A DNA stretch of 64,000 bases, from NCBI GenBank assembly GCA_003586115.2, contig QVOM02000112.1, positions 45,438,743-45,502,742 of the forward strand, in the 5' to 3' direction. The first letter of the stretch is position 1. Each line of letters opens with the position of its first letter. Positions 10,057 to 18,402 of this stretch are shown here, piece after piece. Below the pieces are notes generated by a model that searched no databases, was not told the DNA's origin, and saw only the letters and a list, made by a program, of their open reading frames with translations. Both the position numbers and the translations under genes were made by a program. Origin of the DNA: Salvator merianae. Taxonomy: Eukaryota; Chordata; Lepidosauria; Squamata; Teiidae.

Positions 10057-12634
10057 GAGGTCGAACGAACTTGGCAGGAACCCACCGTGGTCCGCTCTCA
10101 GTTGCGACTGCCACGTACCCACGCCCCCAGGTGATTAAGGGCACTGGAGCACTCCACTGCTTCCCTGGCAAAATGCGATACGTCACCAGAGGCTGTGGTA
10201 AAGGCTCAGATGTTCTAAAATGCCGTTCTACTCGAGAAAAAGAAGATAAGTTCAGATTCATGGTTATACGAAGATTAAGATGATTCAAAGTGTATAGTAC
10301 TCCTGCCAACCATTCTTCCCTGTCTGCCAATCCACTGCCAACCCCTATTCCCCCTTTTTTGTTTTGTGCTTCTAAAGCATTCTTGAGGGTACGATTGGCA
10401 CGTTCTACGATCGCTTGCCCGGTTGAATTATAGGCTATGCCAAAAGTATGAATGATATTCCACCGTTCCAGAAACTGCGCCAGGTCAGTAGAACAATACG
10501 CAGGAGCGTTGTCCATTTTTAGTTTCTTGGGCACGCCCATCACAGCAAATCAGCGGACAAGATGATTTTTTACATGTTTTGTGGCCTCCCCTTTTAGGGG
10601 AGTTACCCATAAATAACCAGAGAAAGTGTTTATAACTACATGCAAGTATGACCATGGATGGAATGGTGCGAAGTGCGTAACATCCATTTGCCATAGGTCA
10701 TTACTAGCCAAGCCTCGGGGGTTAACCCCAATAGGAGGATAAGTCAAATGTTGAGCACATTGTGCGCATTGCTGAATAATTGCGCGTGCCTCATCATCAG
10801 TAAGATGGAATTCTTTCTTTAAGGCTTTGGCATTTTGATGATGAAGTGTGTGACTTTCAAAGGGGGCGCTTAAATCGGTGGTGCAAACATTAAGCGATCG
10901 TAATTGCTGATCGGCATAGGCGTTTCCCTCCGAAAGGAAGCCTGGAAAAGACTGATGACTCCTAATATGTGCTACAAAAATAGGATACAACCTAAGTTCC
11001 AGTACATGTTGTAAAGATAAAAACAATGCCCATAAATTGTTATCTATTTGCGGAGAAACATAACTCCCGTATATGCGAGACACTAACCCAGCTACATAAC
11101 AACTATCTACGATAATATTTAATGGCTGATGTGCATACAGTTGTAAAGCAAGAATGACTGCAGCCAATTCAGCTCGCTGTGCAGATTTCTGCGGGAGTGT
11201 GAACTGTGAGTGCCAACTGCCCTGATACCATGACACTACACCTCGTGTGGGACTGCCGTCTGTAAATACAGTAAGTGCGTCCACTAATGGAACTGAACTA
11301 AGCACTGGATTGAGGGCCATAGGAATCAACATAAAGCTGTGTAGGCGAAAGTCTTTTGGTACATGGCAGTCAACAGTGCCTACATACCCTTCCAAGGCTA
11401 TATGTAGTGCATCTGACTCACGACACAGGGTTTCCCATTCCACTAATGATAAAGGTACAATTAATTCCTGGATGTCAATAGCAAAGAGGGCACGAGCCCT
11501 GTATCGCAACTTGGACACAAGCTGAGCCAGCATCTGACTTAAGGTAGTCAGACTGGCATGGAGATTGTGGCCAAGATACAACCATTCAATAATACGTACT
11601 GTCTCCTTTTGCTTCTGGATAATTGCAGCAGTTGGCTGTCGCCCTGTTGGCATATTCATTATGACCCCTTTTGGTGGGAGATTAGGAAAGGCACGATCCG
11701 TCCAAACCGTACCCAATATTAACTGCAATCTATGTATGATGTCCCTTTGTTCAGCATTTAACATTATCGTCTCTCCAGGACTGCTGTGGCCCTTAAGAGC
11801 CAAAAACAAAGGTCGTAAGAATTCCGTTGGTAATCGTACATATGGACGAAGCCAATTTATATCCCCCAATAACTTTTGCAGCTGAACATACGTTAATTTC
11901 GCAGGGATCTCTATTTCGGGGCGCAAGGGCAAGGAGTATGCCTGGGTCATCTTATGACCGAGGTATGTAAATGGCTCTGCTAGTTGCACCTTTTCAGGAG
12001 CTATAGCAAGGCCACTTTTAAGCAGGATACTTTGAAGCGTTACCTGCCAATCGGGGGGCAACGTTGGCCCTGAGATCAAGATGTCATCCATGTAATGGAT
12101 CACCATCAACCTAGGAAATTGATCTCTAAAGGGTTGCAGTGCTGCATCCACATAAGTCTGACAGATAGTAGGACTATTTAGCATGCCCTGCGGAAGGACG
12201 GTCCACTGGAAACGTCGAGTGGGTCTGTGATTGTTCTCTACAGGGACAGTAAATGCAAAATATTTTCTGTCCCGGGGAACCAACGGAATAGAAAAAAAAC
12301 AATCCTGTAAATCTATTATTGCCAGTTCGTACCCTTGCGGAATCAAATTTGGATTTGGTAGCCCACACTGTAGTGGACCCATGGGCTCTATAATTTCATT
12401 TATTCTTCGAAGATCATGTAGAAGTCGCCATTTACCTGACTTCTTTTTTATGACAAATACAGGTGTGTTATAAGGACTGACTGTGGGTTCAAGATGCCCC
12501 TGGCGAAGCTGCTCCTCCACTAAATGAGTCAAAGCCTCTAACTTATCCTTAGACAGGGGCCATTGATCCACCCACACAGGCTGATCCGTTTTCCATGACA
12601 AAGGAATTGCCTTAGCCATGAGTGTTAATGTCTA
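9968..12634 (-). pseudogene. pol: reverse transcriptase, RNase H and integrase, one internal stop
   Basis: The frame follows directly, in phase, after the pro stop TAG (12632-12634). Numbering from the ATG at 12619, reverse transcriptase has its first catalytic Asp in IIDLQD (about 103) and YMDD at 176-179. RNase H shows Asp454 (FTDGS), Glu484 (RAELAA), Asp505 and Asp570. Integrase has an N-terminal His/Cys zinc site (C618, C621), Asp646 (WQMDVTHF), then TGA at 10550-10552, then Asp703 (KMDNAPAY) and Glu739 (VERANRTL), a correct D,D(35)E spacing. All catalytic residues are present, so the stop is the only visible lesion. The protein copies and integrates the viral genome. It would be translated after gag-pro frameshifting and passage of the TAG. 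The similarity is closest to beta/alpha-type polymerases. Confidence 0.94.
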
Positions 12635-13456
12635 GTCCGGTATGTGTAATGTAGCTCCCAACTGTTCCAGCAGATCCCTGCCCCACAGGTTAAACGGGAC
12701 CGGAAGGACGCAGGGTTTAATATATCCCTGAACTTCTGCATCGTGTGGTGATTTTGTTATTCCCAGCCAGTCACGACTAATCTGTGCAGCTTGTTGTCCT
12801 CCCACCCCATACACTGTTGGAGCTTCTTCCAGGAGCCATGACGATGGCCACTCCTTAGAAGAAAGAACTGACAGGTCTGCCCCCGTGTCTAAAATCCCTT
12901 GAAACTCTTTGCCCCTTAAACAATACCGTGCTATCGGTTTCTCGGCCGCTGAAGGCTTTACCAACGCCGCAATCTGCACCGCAGACTGAGATCGGGTAGA
13001 ACCGAAACCCCCGGTTCGTTCGGTTTTTGTGGCTGTAGGAGGTAGAATACATGACAATGTTATTAACTGTGCCCAAGAATCCCCAGGGTGGATTGTGAAA
13101 GGCAAATAGCTCCAGGCTTGCACTTTGATATTTCCTTTGCAATCCGCATCCACTACCCCTGGTATAATGTGGATGCCCTGTTTGCTAGCAGAGGAGCGTG
13201 GAAGGATGAGCCCCACCGTATTATGCGGTAATGGGCCATATAATTGCGTAGAGAAGATAATGACTTCCCCAGGTAGCTTCGCATCCCTCATTTCTGCAGC
13301 TACCAAGTCAATGCCTGCACTTTGCTGTGTGGCTGGTGGTTGGTTAAAAAAGGTCTTTCTACCCCCTATTGTCCCTGGGCCTGGGGCTGGCCCGTCCTCC
13401 CGTTTCCCGAGGTGCACTGGTTTGCCCAATGATAACCCTTTCCACATCTTGGACAC
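12632..13456 (-). CDS. pro: dUTPase-aspartic protease
   Basis: The frame is -1 relative to gag and is closed upstream by TAA at 13460-13462, so it must be entered by frameshifting at 13402-13408. The dUTPase comes first: AGIDL (about 48), PRSSASKQGI (86-95), GVVDADCKGN (100-109), GDSWAQLI (125-132) and the glycine-rich RTGGFGSTR (147-155). The protease follows, with the catalytic DTGA at 190-193 and a C-terminal LWGRDLLEQLG. It ends right after the protease core with no G-patch domain, unlike typical betaretroviral pro. The dUTPase would limit uracil in viral DNA; the protease matures Gag and Pol. The GTG at 13456 is only the frame edge, not a start. The usual tyrosine of dUTPase motif 3 reads as cysteine. 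Confidence 0.92.
   Translation of the reverse strand: MSKMWKGLSLGKPVHLGKREDGPAPGPGTIGGRKTFFNQPPATQQSAGIDLVAAEMRDAKLPGEVIIFSTQLYGPLPHNTVGLILPRSSASKQGIHIIPGVVDADCKGNIKVQAWSYLPFTIHPGDSWAQLITLSCILPPTATKTERTGGFGSTRSQSAVQIAALVKPSAAEKPIARYCLRGKEFQGILDTGADLSVLSSKEWPSSWLLEEAPTVYGVGGQQAAQISRDWLGITKSPHDAEVQGYIKPCVLPVPFNLWGRDLLEQLGATLHIPD
13362..13393 (-). promoter_or_regulatory. predicted frameshift-stimulating H-type pseudoknot
   Basis: Eight bases after the slippery site, GGGCC (13393-13389) can pair with GGCCC (13381-13377). The intervening loop AGCCCCA contains CCCC (13386-13383), which can pair with the G run at 13366-13362 just past the gag stop. The spacing and the two GC-only stems are typical of retroviral pseudoknots. 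It is a pairing inference from sequence, not tested. Confidence 0.7.
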
Positions 13457-14817
13457 TTCTTAGTAGGACGATTTTGTTTCCCCCCTGTTCCACCTTTAAA
13501 GGCCCCCCCTCCGGGTGCTCTGCATTCCCTTTTGAAATGGCCGGGTTTTTTACAATTAAAACAATTGCCTGTGGGCTTATGCCCTTGCTGGAGTGCACCA
13601 GCCAAGAGGGCCATACTATGACCTTGGCTGCCGACTTCTGCGCAGGCTTTGATCATATCAGAAAGGTCATATGTGAGACGATGTATCACCTGTTGCAAAA
13701 CCTTTCTGCAGTCCGAATTCGCATTCTCATAGGCCATTTTAAGCAGAAGTTCTCCTCGGGCTTCAGAACTCTCAACCTGCCTAGCAATTGCCTCTTTTAA
13801 TTTGTCAATGAATTGGGCATAAGGCTCTCCATTAAGTTGCTTTATGGAAGAGAAAGACTTTGTGGGCTTTCCGGTCTCAGGAACCCTTTTAAAAGCCCTT
13901 AGAACACATTGGCTTATTGCTAAATAAGCAGGAGCTGGCAGCTGAATTTGCATATTAATTGAACTAAATTGCCCACTGCCGTATATCTGCTCTGGTGTGA
14001 CATTTGGAACTTGTATTTGCGTAGCACCTAATCTATATTCACTGTCCCACACCACATACTGTGAGGGCGACAAAACCATGCGAAACAAATCTTTCCAATC
14101 CCTGGGAGTCATGGTATGTGCATTTGAAATGTTCTCTAGCATGCCTGAAACAAAAGAGGACCGAATTCCTGTCTCCGTTATTGCCTTCCTTAATTCCCTC
14201 ATTACCATAAAAGGAAGAGCCGTCCAGTTGGCTACTATGTTCTCTTGAGCATTTTGTGTATAATTTACAGGGAAAAGAGTCAGTCCCGTCCCTTTTTCCC
14301 AAATGTCATCTGCCCAAAAATTGACTCCCGCCTGTCTTGCCGCTTCAAGTCCCGCCTGTACCGCTCCCATAACCCGGGGTTGCAGCGTAGGCGCCTTCTC
14401 TGGTGTTACCCCCGGAACTACCGCCTCTTCTTCTGTGTAAGGCGGTGCCACCTCTATCGGTGGACTTGGAGGGAGAAGCTGTGGATATAAACTTGTTGGT
14501 TCCTTAACTGTCAGAAGTGACTGGGCAGTCGGGGATGCCTCGGGACCCATATGCCCAACCGCCTGTGCCACTGCCTGCCAGGTTACCAAGTACTGCACTT
14601 CTGCCCTCGGTTCTAGGTATAAATGCTTCCCTATCTTTTCCCAGGAAGCTTTATCCAAGCTCCCTTTATCCGGATACCATGGACATTGACATGCTATTTC
14701 TCTAAGCAGTTCTTCAATTTCTTTCTGGGTGATTTTCCCATTTCTATCCACATGCTGCAGGATACTATGTAACTCTTCAGCATGCCTTTTTTGTTCCGCA
14801 GACAGCCCGCTGCCCAT
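13366..14817 (-). CDS. gag polyprotein
   Basis: I place the start at the ATG 14817-14815, giving MGSG, a myristoylation signal, 483 residues. The frame is open further upstream but without another ATG. The matrix domain comes first; a proline-rich stretch (PPSPP, APPYTEE) may hold a late-budding signal. A capsid major homology region is seen at QLNGEPYAQFIDKLKE. Nucleocapsid has two CCHC zinc knuckles, CFNCKKPGHFKREC (about 419-432) and CPRCGKGYHWANQC (about 455-468). The frame ends at TAG 13366-13368 without internal stops. It forms the virion shell and packages RNA. The style and the two knuckles fit betaretroviruses and alpharetroviruses alike; the frameshift at its end links it to pro. 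Confidence 0.94.
   Translation of the reverse strand: MGSGLSAEQKRHAEELHSILQHVDRNGKITQKEIEELLREIACQCPWYPDKGSLDKASWEKIGKHLYLEPRAEVQYLVTWQAVAQAVGHMGPEASPTAQSLLTVKEPTSLYPQLLPPSPPIEVAPPYTEEEAVVPGVTPEKAPTLQPRVMGAVQAGLEAARQAGVNFWADDIWEKGTGLTLFPVNYTQNAQENIVANWTALPFMVMRELRKAITETGIRSSFVSGMLENISNAHTMTPRDWKDLFRMVLSPSQYVVWDSEYRLGATQIQVPNVTPEQIYGSGQFSSINMQIQLPAPAYLAISQCVLRAFKRVPETGKPTKSFSSIKQLNGEPYAQFIDKLKEAIARQVESSEARGELLLKMAYENANSDCRKVLQQVIHRLTYDLSDMIKACAEVGSQGHSMALLAGALQQGHKPTGNCFNCKKPGHFKRECRAPGGGAFKGGTGGKQNRPTKKCPRCGKGYHWANQCTSGNGRTGQPQAQGQ
13402..13408 (-). promoter_or_regulatory. -1 ribosomal frameshift slippery site GGGAAAC
   Basis: In the gag frame the bases fall as G GGA AAC (minus strand), the canonical X XXY YYZ phase. 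Slippage by -1 enters exactly the pro frame, whose only upstream stop is at 13460-13462 and whose overlap with gag ends at 13366. The same heptamer is the gag-pro shift site known in some primate betaretroviruses. The next entry gives the stimulatory structure. Confidence 0.88.
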
Positions 14818-14828
14818 ATTCGGTGAAA

Positions 14829-14835
14829 TACTCAC
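14829..14835 (-). promoter_or_regulatory. predicted major splice donor
   Basis: GTGAGTA on the minus strand, 11 bases before the gag ATG in the short (99-base) leader, matches the consensus 5' splice site. It would serve the spliced env RNA. The acceptor upstream of env was not fixed. Confidence 0.55.
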
Positions 14836-14898
14836 GAAAGCGCAGACTTTTCCAGTCGAGAATATGGACTCCCTCGGCCGCGGTTTGACCTTGAATAT

Positions 14899-14916
14899 CA
14901 CGTCGGGGTCACCAGC
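14899..14916 (-). promoter_or_regulatory. primer-binding site for tRNA-Trp
   Basis: The minus strand reads TGGTGACCCCGACGTGAT, complementary to the 18 bases at the 3' end of vertebrate tRNA-Trp including CCA. It begins within two bases of the 5' LTR end (a GC precedes it). tRNA-Trp is the primer of avian alpharetroviruses; most betaretroviruses use tRNA-Lys. Confidence 0.9.
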
Positions 14917-15298
14917 TGCTGCCCACGTTCAGGAACAAATGAGAGCCGAAGCAAGAAATGGTCTTCATGGAGGCATCCCGAGCTCTCCCATGTCTTGTCT
15001 TTTATTGATATATACATTAGCATGTTATCTGGTGTTATTAGCATATGCACACCAGATTGGATATTGCTCCTCATGCACACAACTTCGATTGGGTGAATTA
15101 TAGCATGATCGCCGCGTGATCTACAGGTGCCTAATCAACAAGTGCTTGGCATACAGACTTTCTGCTTAATCTTCAGTGTTCTTACATTTCTACAAAGTCA
15201 TGCAGTTATTGCAATATTGCACAACTCTCCTCTCCTGACCATACCCGTGGTGTGCCAACAAGGCAGGTCAAGCAGCGGACAGCTAGCAATATTCTACA
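14917..15298 (-). repeat. 5' LTR (382 bp)
   Basis: Same length as the 3' LTR and, read base by base, identical. It includes TATAATT (+ strand 15096-15102) and AATAAA (+ strand 15001-15006). It would act as promoter for leftward transcription. Confidence 0.96.
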
Positions 15299-15304
15299 AG
15301 TTGT
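15299..15304. repeat. provirus target-site duplication, right
   Basis: AGTTGT directly follows the 5' LTR and matches 8173-8178. Confidence 0.93.
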
Positions 15305-15717
15305 AAAGAAGAGGACTGCTGGTAAAGCTGAATCTGCAACTATTCAAGAGATAGGAGCCCTGTCCTCCTTCCATCTGGCCTAACAGTGTCAAAGTGTCAA
15401 TTCATACCCTCAGTTCAGGCTTTCCCAGTGCATATATTCATTCCCTTCATATACATATGAAGGATACAACATGTAAAAGTATATAAAAGTTCTAATAAAT
15501 TAATAGAAAGGCAAAACAAAGTCAATTTTCCTCCTTATGTCCGTATTCATGGGAGAGGGTGCAACTCAGTAGTAAAGCATCTGCTTGGAAAGCAGAATTT
15601 CTAACATCTGCCCCCATGATGGCAAAAGTAAACCACTTCTGCATCTGACAAGAAAACTTCATTGTTTAGCACTGGAACAGAAAATGGGCAATTTTTCATT
15701 CCTCGTGTGAATTCCAG
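15305..15717. mobile_element. non-coding stretch with a decayed tRNA-SINE
   Basis: Around 15551-15600, gggagagggtgcaactcagt then agtaaagcatctgcttggaa resembles the tRNA-like head (A box) of the SINE at 55918-56112; its B box is not preserved. The rest shows no gene. Confidence 0.4.
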
Positions 15718-16546
15718 GGTGTGTTCAGACTAGCAATTTTTAAAATCACCTGCATAAAAGGAGCAAATAATTCCTGAGCACACAGAAAAAAAGCCTTCCA
15801 AACACAGTTACTTGTTGAGCTGATTCAATGCTTACCCATAGTACAGCCTGCAAAGTGTGCTGCTGACTGACTGGCCACTCCCCACCTGTCGGCTGAAGCA
15901 GTTTCCAATTCCTTAACTGTCGGGGGGGGGGGGGGTCTTTGTTTCTCTGCAAAAGAAAATCAAGTCTCTCTTTCTCTCCTTACTCCTCCTTATGAGAAAT
16001 CCAGTGTGATTTTCTAATCTAAAGAAGGCAGGAGAGGAGTTGATTTTGTAGATCTGTTTAATGGAGCTCAAAAGTTCCTGGTGCCAGCAAGAGCTTGCTG
16101 GTGCCCCTCCCTCCTTGTCTGATTGCCTGATGTCTTCAAGTCAAGGCTGTGAAACGTTCCGCTCAATTCTCTCCCCACACCCCACCTCATTACTAAAGCC
16201 CAGTGTGCTTTTTAAGTACAGAAGGCAGGATAGGAAGGATTTTTTGTTGTTGCACTTCAGTTTCCTTTGCTCTTCAACAATTGCCCAGCACCAACAAGAA
16301 CTCGCTGGTGCCCCTCCCTTCCTGTCTGATTGTCTGATGGGTTCCTGCAAGGCTGTGAATGGTGGAGGCACTCCCGCTCAGCACTAAGGCAACCCAAAAG
16401 TTCTTTTCTCCTGCCTGTTGAAGGGGCAAATATTTACAAACTTGGAGGCAGTTGGAGGCATGATAAGGTGAATTTTCTTAATTCCTGTGTGCACCCTGGG
16501 TCAAATTCACCCAGAAGGTGACTGAAATACCTAGTCTGAACACACC
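15718..16546 (+). mobile_element. ~830-bp non-autonomous DNA transposon, copy 1
   Basis: Perfect 16-bp terminal inverted repeats GGTGTGTTCAGACTAG bound the segment. The same ends and sub-terminal sequence (aaaatcacctgcataaaagg and its neighbours) occur in the reverse orientation at 33416-34253. No transposase frame is present; open frames inside are short. No target duplication could be settled. Confidence 0.85.
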
Positions 16547-16703
16547 TGCAGACACATTATCAGATCCTTTTCCTAGATGTTCCCTTATCATTAGAAGCCT
16601 TTTTCCCTCCTACAGAGTCCAGGTTCTGCTAAATGAAACTTTAAGAAATCCCCTGCTTTAGAAAGAAGTAGGCATCCTGGCTGTTTCTGCATAGTACGAT
16701 CTG

Positions 16704-16847
16704 GTCTAAGACTCAGTAGTGGCTGCCAGCTTTAAGCCCAGGTGTTCACGCCCTGCACAAAGTGTGCCATGGCTGTTCACAGGGCCTCCGTACTGCCGCA
16801 TCAGGTCACCTGGGCTTAAAGCCAGCAGCTACCATTGCTACTAAGAC
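16704..16847. mobile_element. short palindromic MITE / hairpin
   Basis: Arms of about 41 bp, 16704-16744 and 16807-16847, are inverted copies; the inner 16 bases (CACCTGGGCTTAAAGC) pair perfectly. The loop is about 62 bases. It is a typical fold-back element without coding capacity. Confidence 0.7.
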
Positions 16848-16924
16848 TGGAGTGATACATTCAGTGATCATGACTGGCAGGGCAACTGGCAAATCATGCC
16901 AAGAGGCATCAGCTTTGTGGGCAG

Positions 16925-17474
16925 TGTTATGAGTGCCTCGGACTCTGAGGATGAAAACTGTGTTCAGCCTGAGAGCTGTTTAATGTTGAGCAGGCCGCAC
17001 CAGGTGACACAAAGCCCAGACAGCTTATCACCATCCCAGAGAACGAAGCACAAACATCAGCAGAAGATGTTTTGGAAACTACAAAGGATCCTGCAGAAAC
17101 CCCACCTATAGCCAAAGAAAGACAAAGGGCTCAGCTGAGCTTGTGTAAGCAATCAAGCAGAAACAGGTCACACCCAAGCTCACACCTGGGAGAAGATCCT
17201 GCAATATAAATACAACATAGGGATTGCAGCCTAGGCATGGTCAGCAACTGCTTTCCATCTGTGCTTACTGTTACTCTGATCTCCTGGCTTCTAGAACCTT
17301 GACCCTTAGTTTGTTTGGACTGTTCTTCGACTTCGGCTTCTCTTGCTCCTTCGGCTTTGTTTGCTTATCAACACCTGCTGCCGTCCTGTTTTGACCTGGA
17401 CTGTTTATAAAAGGACTTCTTTGCTACAAAGGCTTGCCTTGGCCTCCATTTGTCAGCCTGCCTGGGACATAACA
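16925..17474 (+). mobile_element. solo LTR, family A, copy 1
   Basis: It begins TGTTATGAGTGCC and ends GGGACATAACA, so TGTTATG and CATAACA are inverted ends. The 5-bp target duplication GGCAG lies at 16920-16924 and 17475-17479. A related LTR lies inverted at 19035-19673. A TATA-like region (tataaatacaac, near 17207) fits a promoter. No internal retroelement sequence remains, indicating LTR-LTR recombination. The family is Ty3/gypsy-like or retroviral; I cannot decide. Confidence 0.87.
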
Positions 17475-17479
17475 GGCAG

Positions 17480-18232
17480 ACCAGACCAACTTTGGAGGCT
17501 CAGAATGAAAGTTCCCAGCCTTCAAAGTTGTCATCTGGTGCTGTTTTAGCCAAGTGTTTCTGGAAGCACAGTGAAATGGTGTTGGGCTCCTTGTGCCTGG
17601 TAGACTGGATCAGCCACTTGGTGCCATCTGCACACAAATGGCTGGTACTGTCCACTCCAGTGGGACACTTTGGAGACAATTTTCAAATGGTTTTCCTTTG
17701 GAACTATTTTCACGCAATATGCCACTCCAATGCCTCATCCCATGGAGACATGGCATTCCACAGGAGGGCATCATGTTCCAGAAGACCAATCTCCAATGCT
17801 GATGAAGCATTGCACCAAAACTGTTGGGCCAGGCCACCAAGCCAGTATGGATACAGCCTCTGTGTCCATCCCTATCTGAAACATCTCTTCTGCCCTTTCT
17901 TCTTGGTTGGAAACCTACTAAAGCAATGGTGACCAGGGATTTATGTGTGAAGCCCAGAGAGATACTATGCCTTTGTCAGGCTTGAGCAATACCAGGTTAC
18001 CAAAGGAAAAATCTTTAGCCAGACACTTGGCTTGCTCAGCCATCCATTCAAGGCTGGTCAACCCCTTTCAAATTTAACCAAACCAAGGGGAGCCAACAGT
18101 AGCTTCTGGTCTGCAATTCCTAAAGAGAGTTGCTGGACACAAAATCTCCTCACCAGCATGGGAATCAATGGTTGTGCAGCTGTATCCAATGGCTAGTGGC
18201 CTAGAAGCATGCAGGTCATCTGTGCTTCTGCC
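17480..18232. other. non-coding stretch, nothing recognised
   Basis: Several overlapping short frames occur but none has motif support. Paired GGC-rich tracts suggest old DNA-transposon material, without definable ends. Confidence 0.4.
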
Positions 18233-18402
18233 TAGATTGGTTACTAAAGGCCACTTGCAGGGAATCAAGAGCAGGTGAAGGTTTTGCCTTTGCATTTTGC
18301 TTGAGAATACCCAGAAGAAATTGGTGGGCCACTATGTGAGATAGGATGCTTGACTAGATGGGTTGTGCCTCAATCCAGCAGAATTCCTGTTATGTTCTTA
18401 TG
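18233..18402 (+). mobile_element. CR1-type LINE 3' end
   Basis: The + strand reads ggccacttgcagggaatcaa, then tggtgggccac, gactagatgggttgtgcctc and ends ttatgttcttatg, the sense 3' end of the CR1-like family seen reversed at 2797 and 41513. Confidence 0.65.

Larger units (their letters stand above)
8179..15298 (-). mobile_element. full-length endogenous retrovirus, alpha/beta mosaic
   Basis: A complete provirus of 7120 bp is transcribed from right to left. It has identical 382-bp LTRs beginning TG and ending CA, a perfect 6-bp target duplication (AGTTGT) at 8173-8178 and 15299-15304, a tRNA-Trp primer-binding site, gag, pro with dUTPase, pol, env and a polypurine tract. A 6-bp duplication fits alpha- and betaretroviral integrases. 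The dUTPase-protease order and the GGGAAAC frameshift signal point to betaretroviruses. The tRNA-Trp site, the absence of a protease G-patch and the Env type point to alpharetroviruses. Three in-frame stops (12632-12634, 10550-10552, 8947-8949) make this copy defective on its own, if they are not recoded. Identical LTRs imply very recent integration. Confidence 0.96.

Noticed and set aside
10057..10122. Env start at 10122
   Set aside because: The codon is GTG; the first in-frame ATG is at 10056. Splicing could add upstream codons but this is not visible.
9767..14705. Many 60-140-codon plus-strand frames across the provirus
   Set aside because: They lie opposite the retroviral genes, have no motifs of their own and are antisense shadows.
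14818..14901. Gag start at 14901
   Set aside because: The codon there is GTG within the primer-site region; the first ATG in frame, giving the myristoylation signal MGSG, is at 14817.
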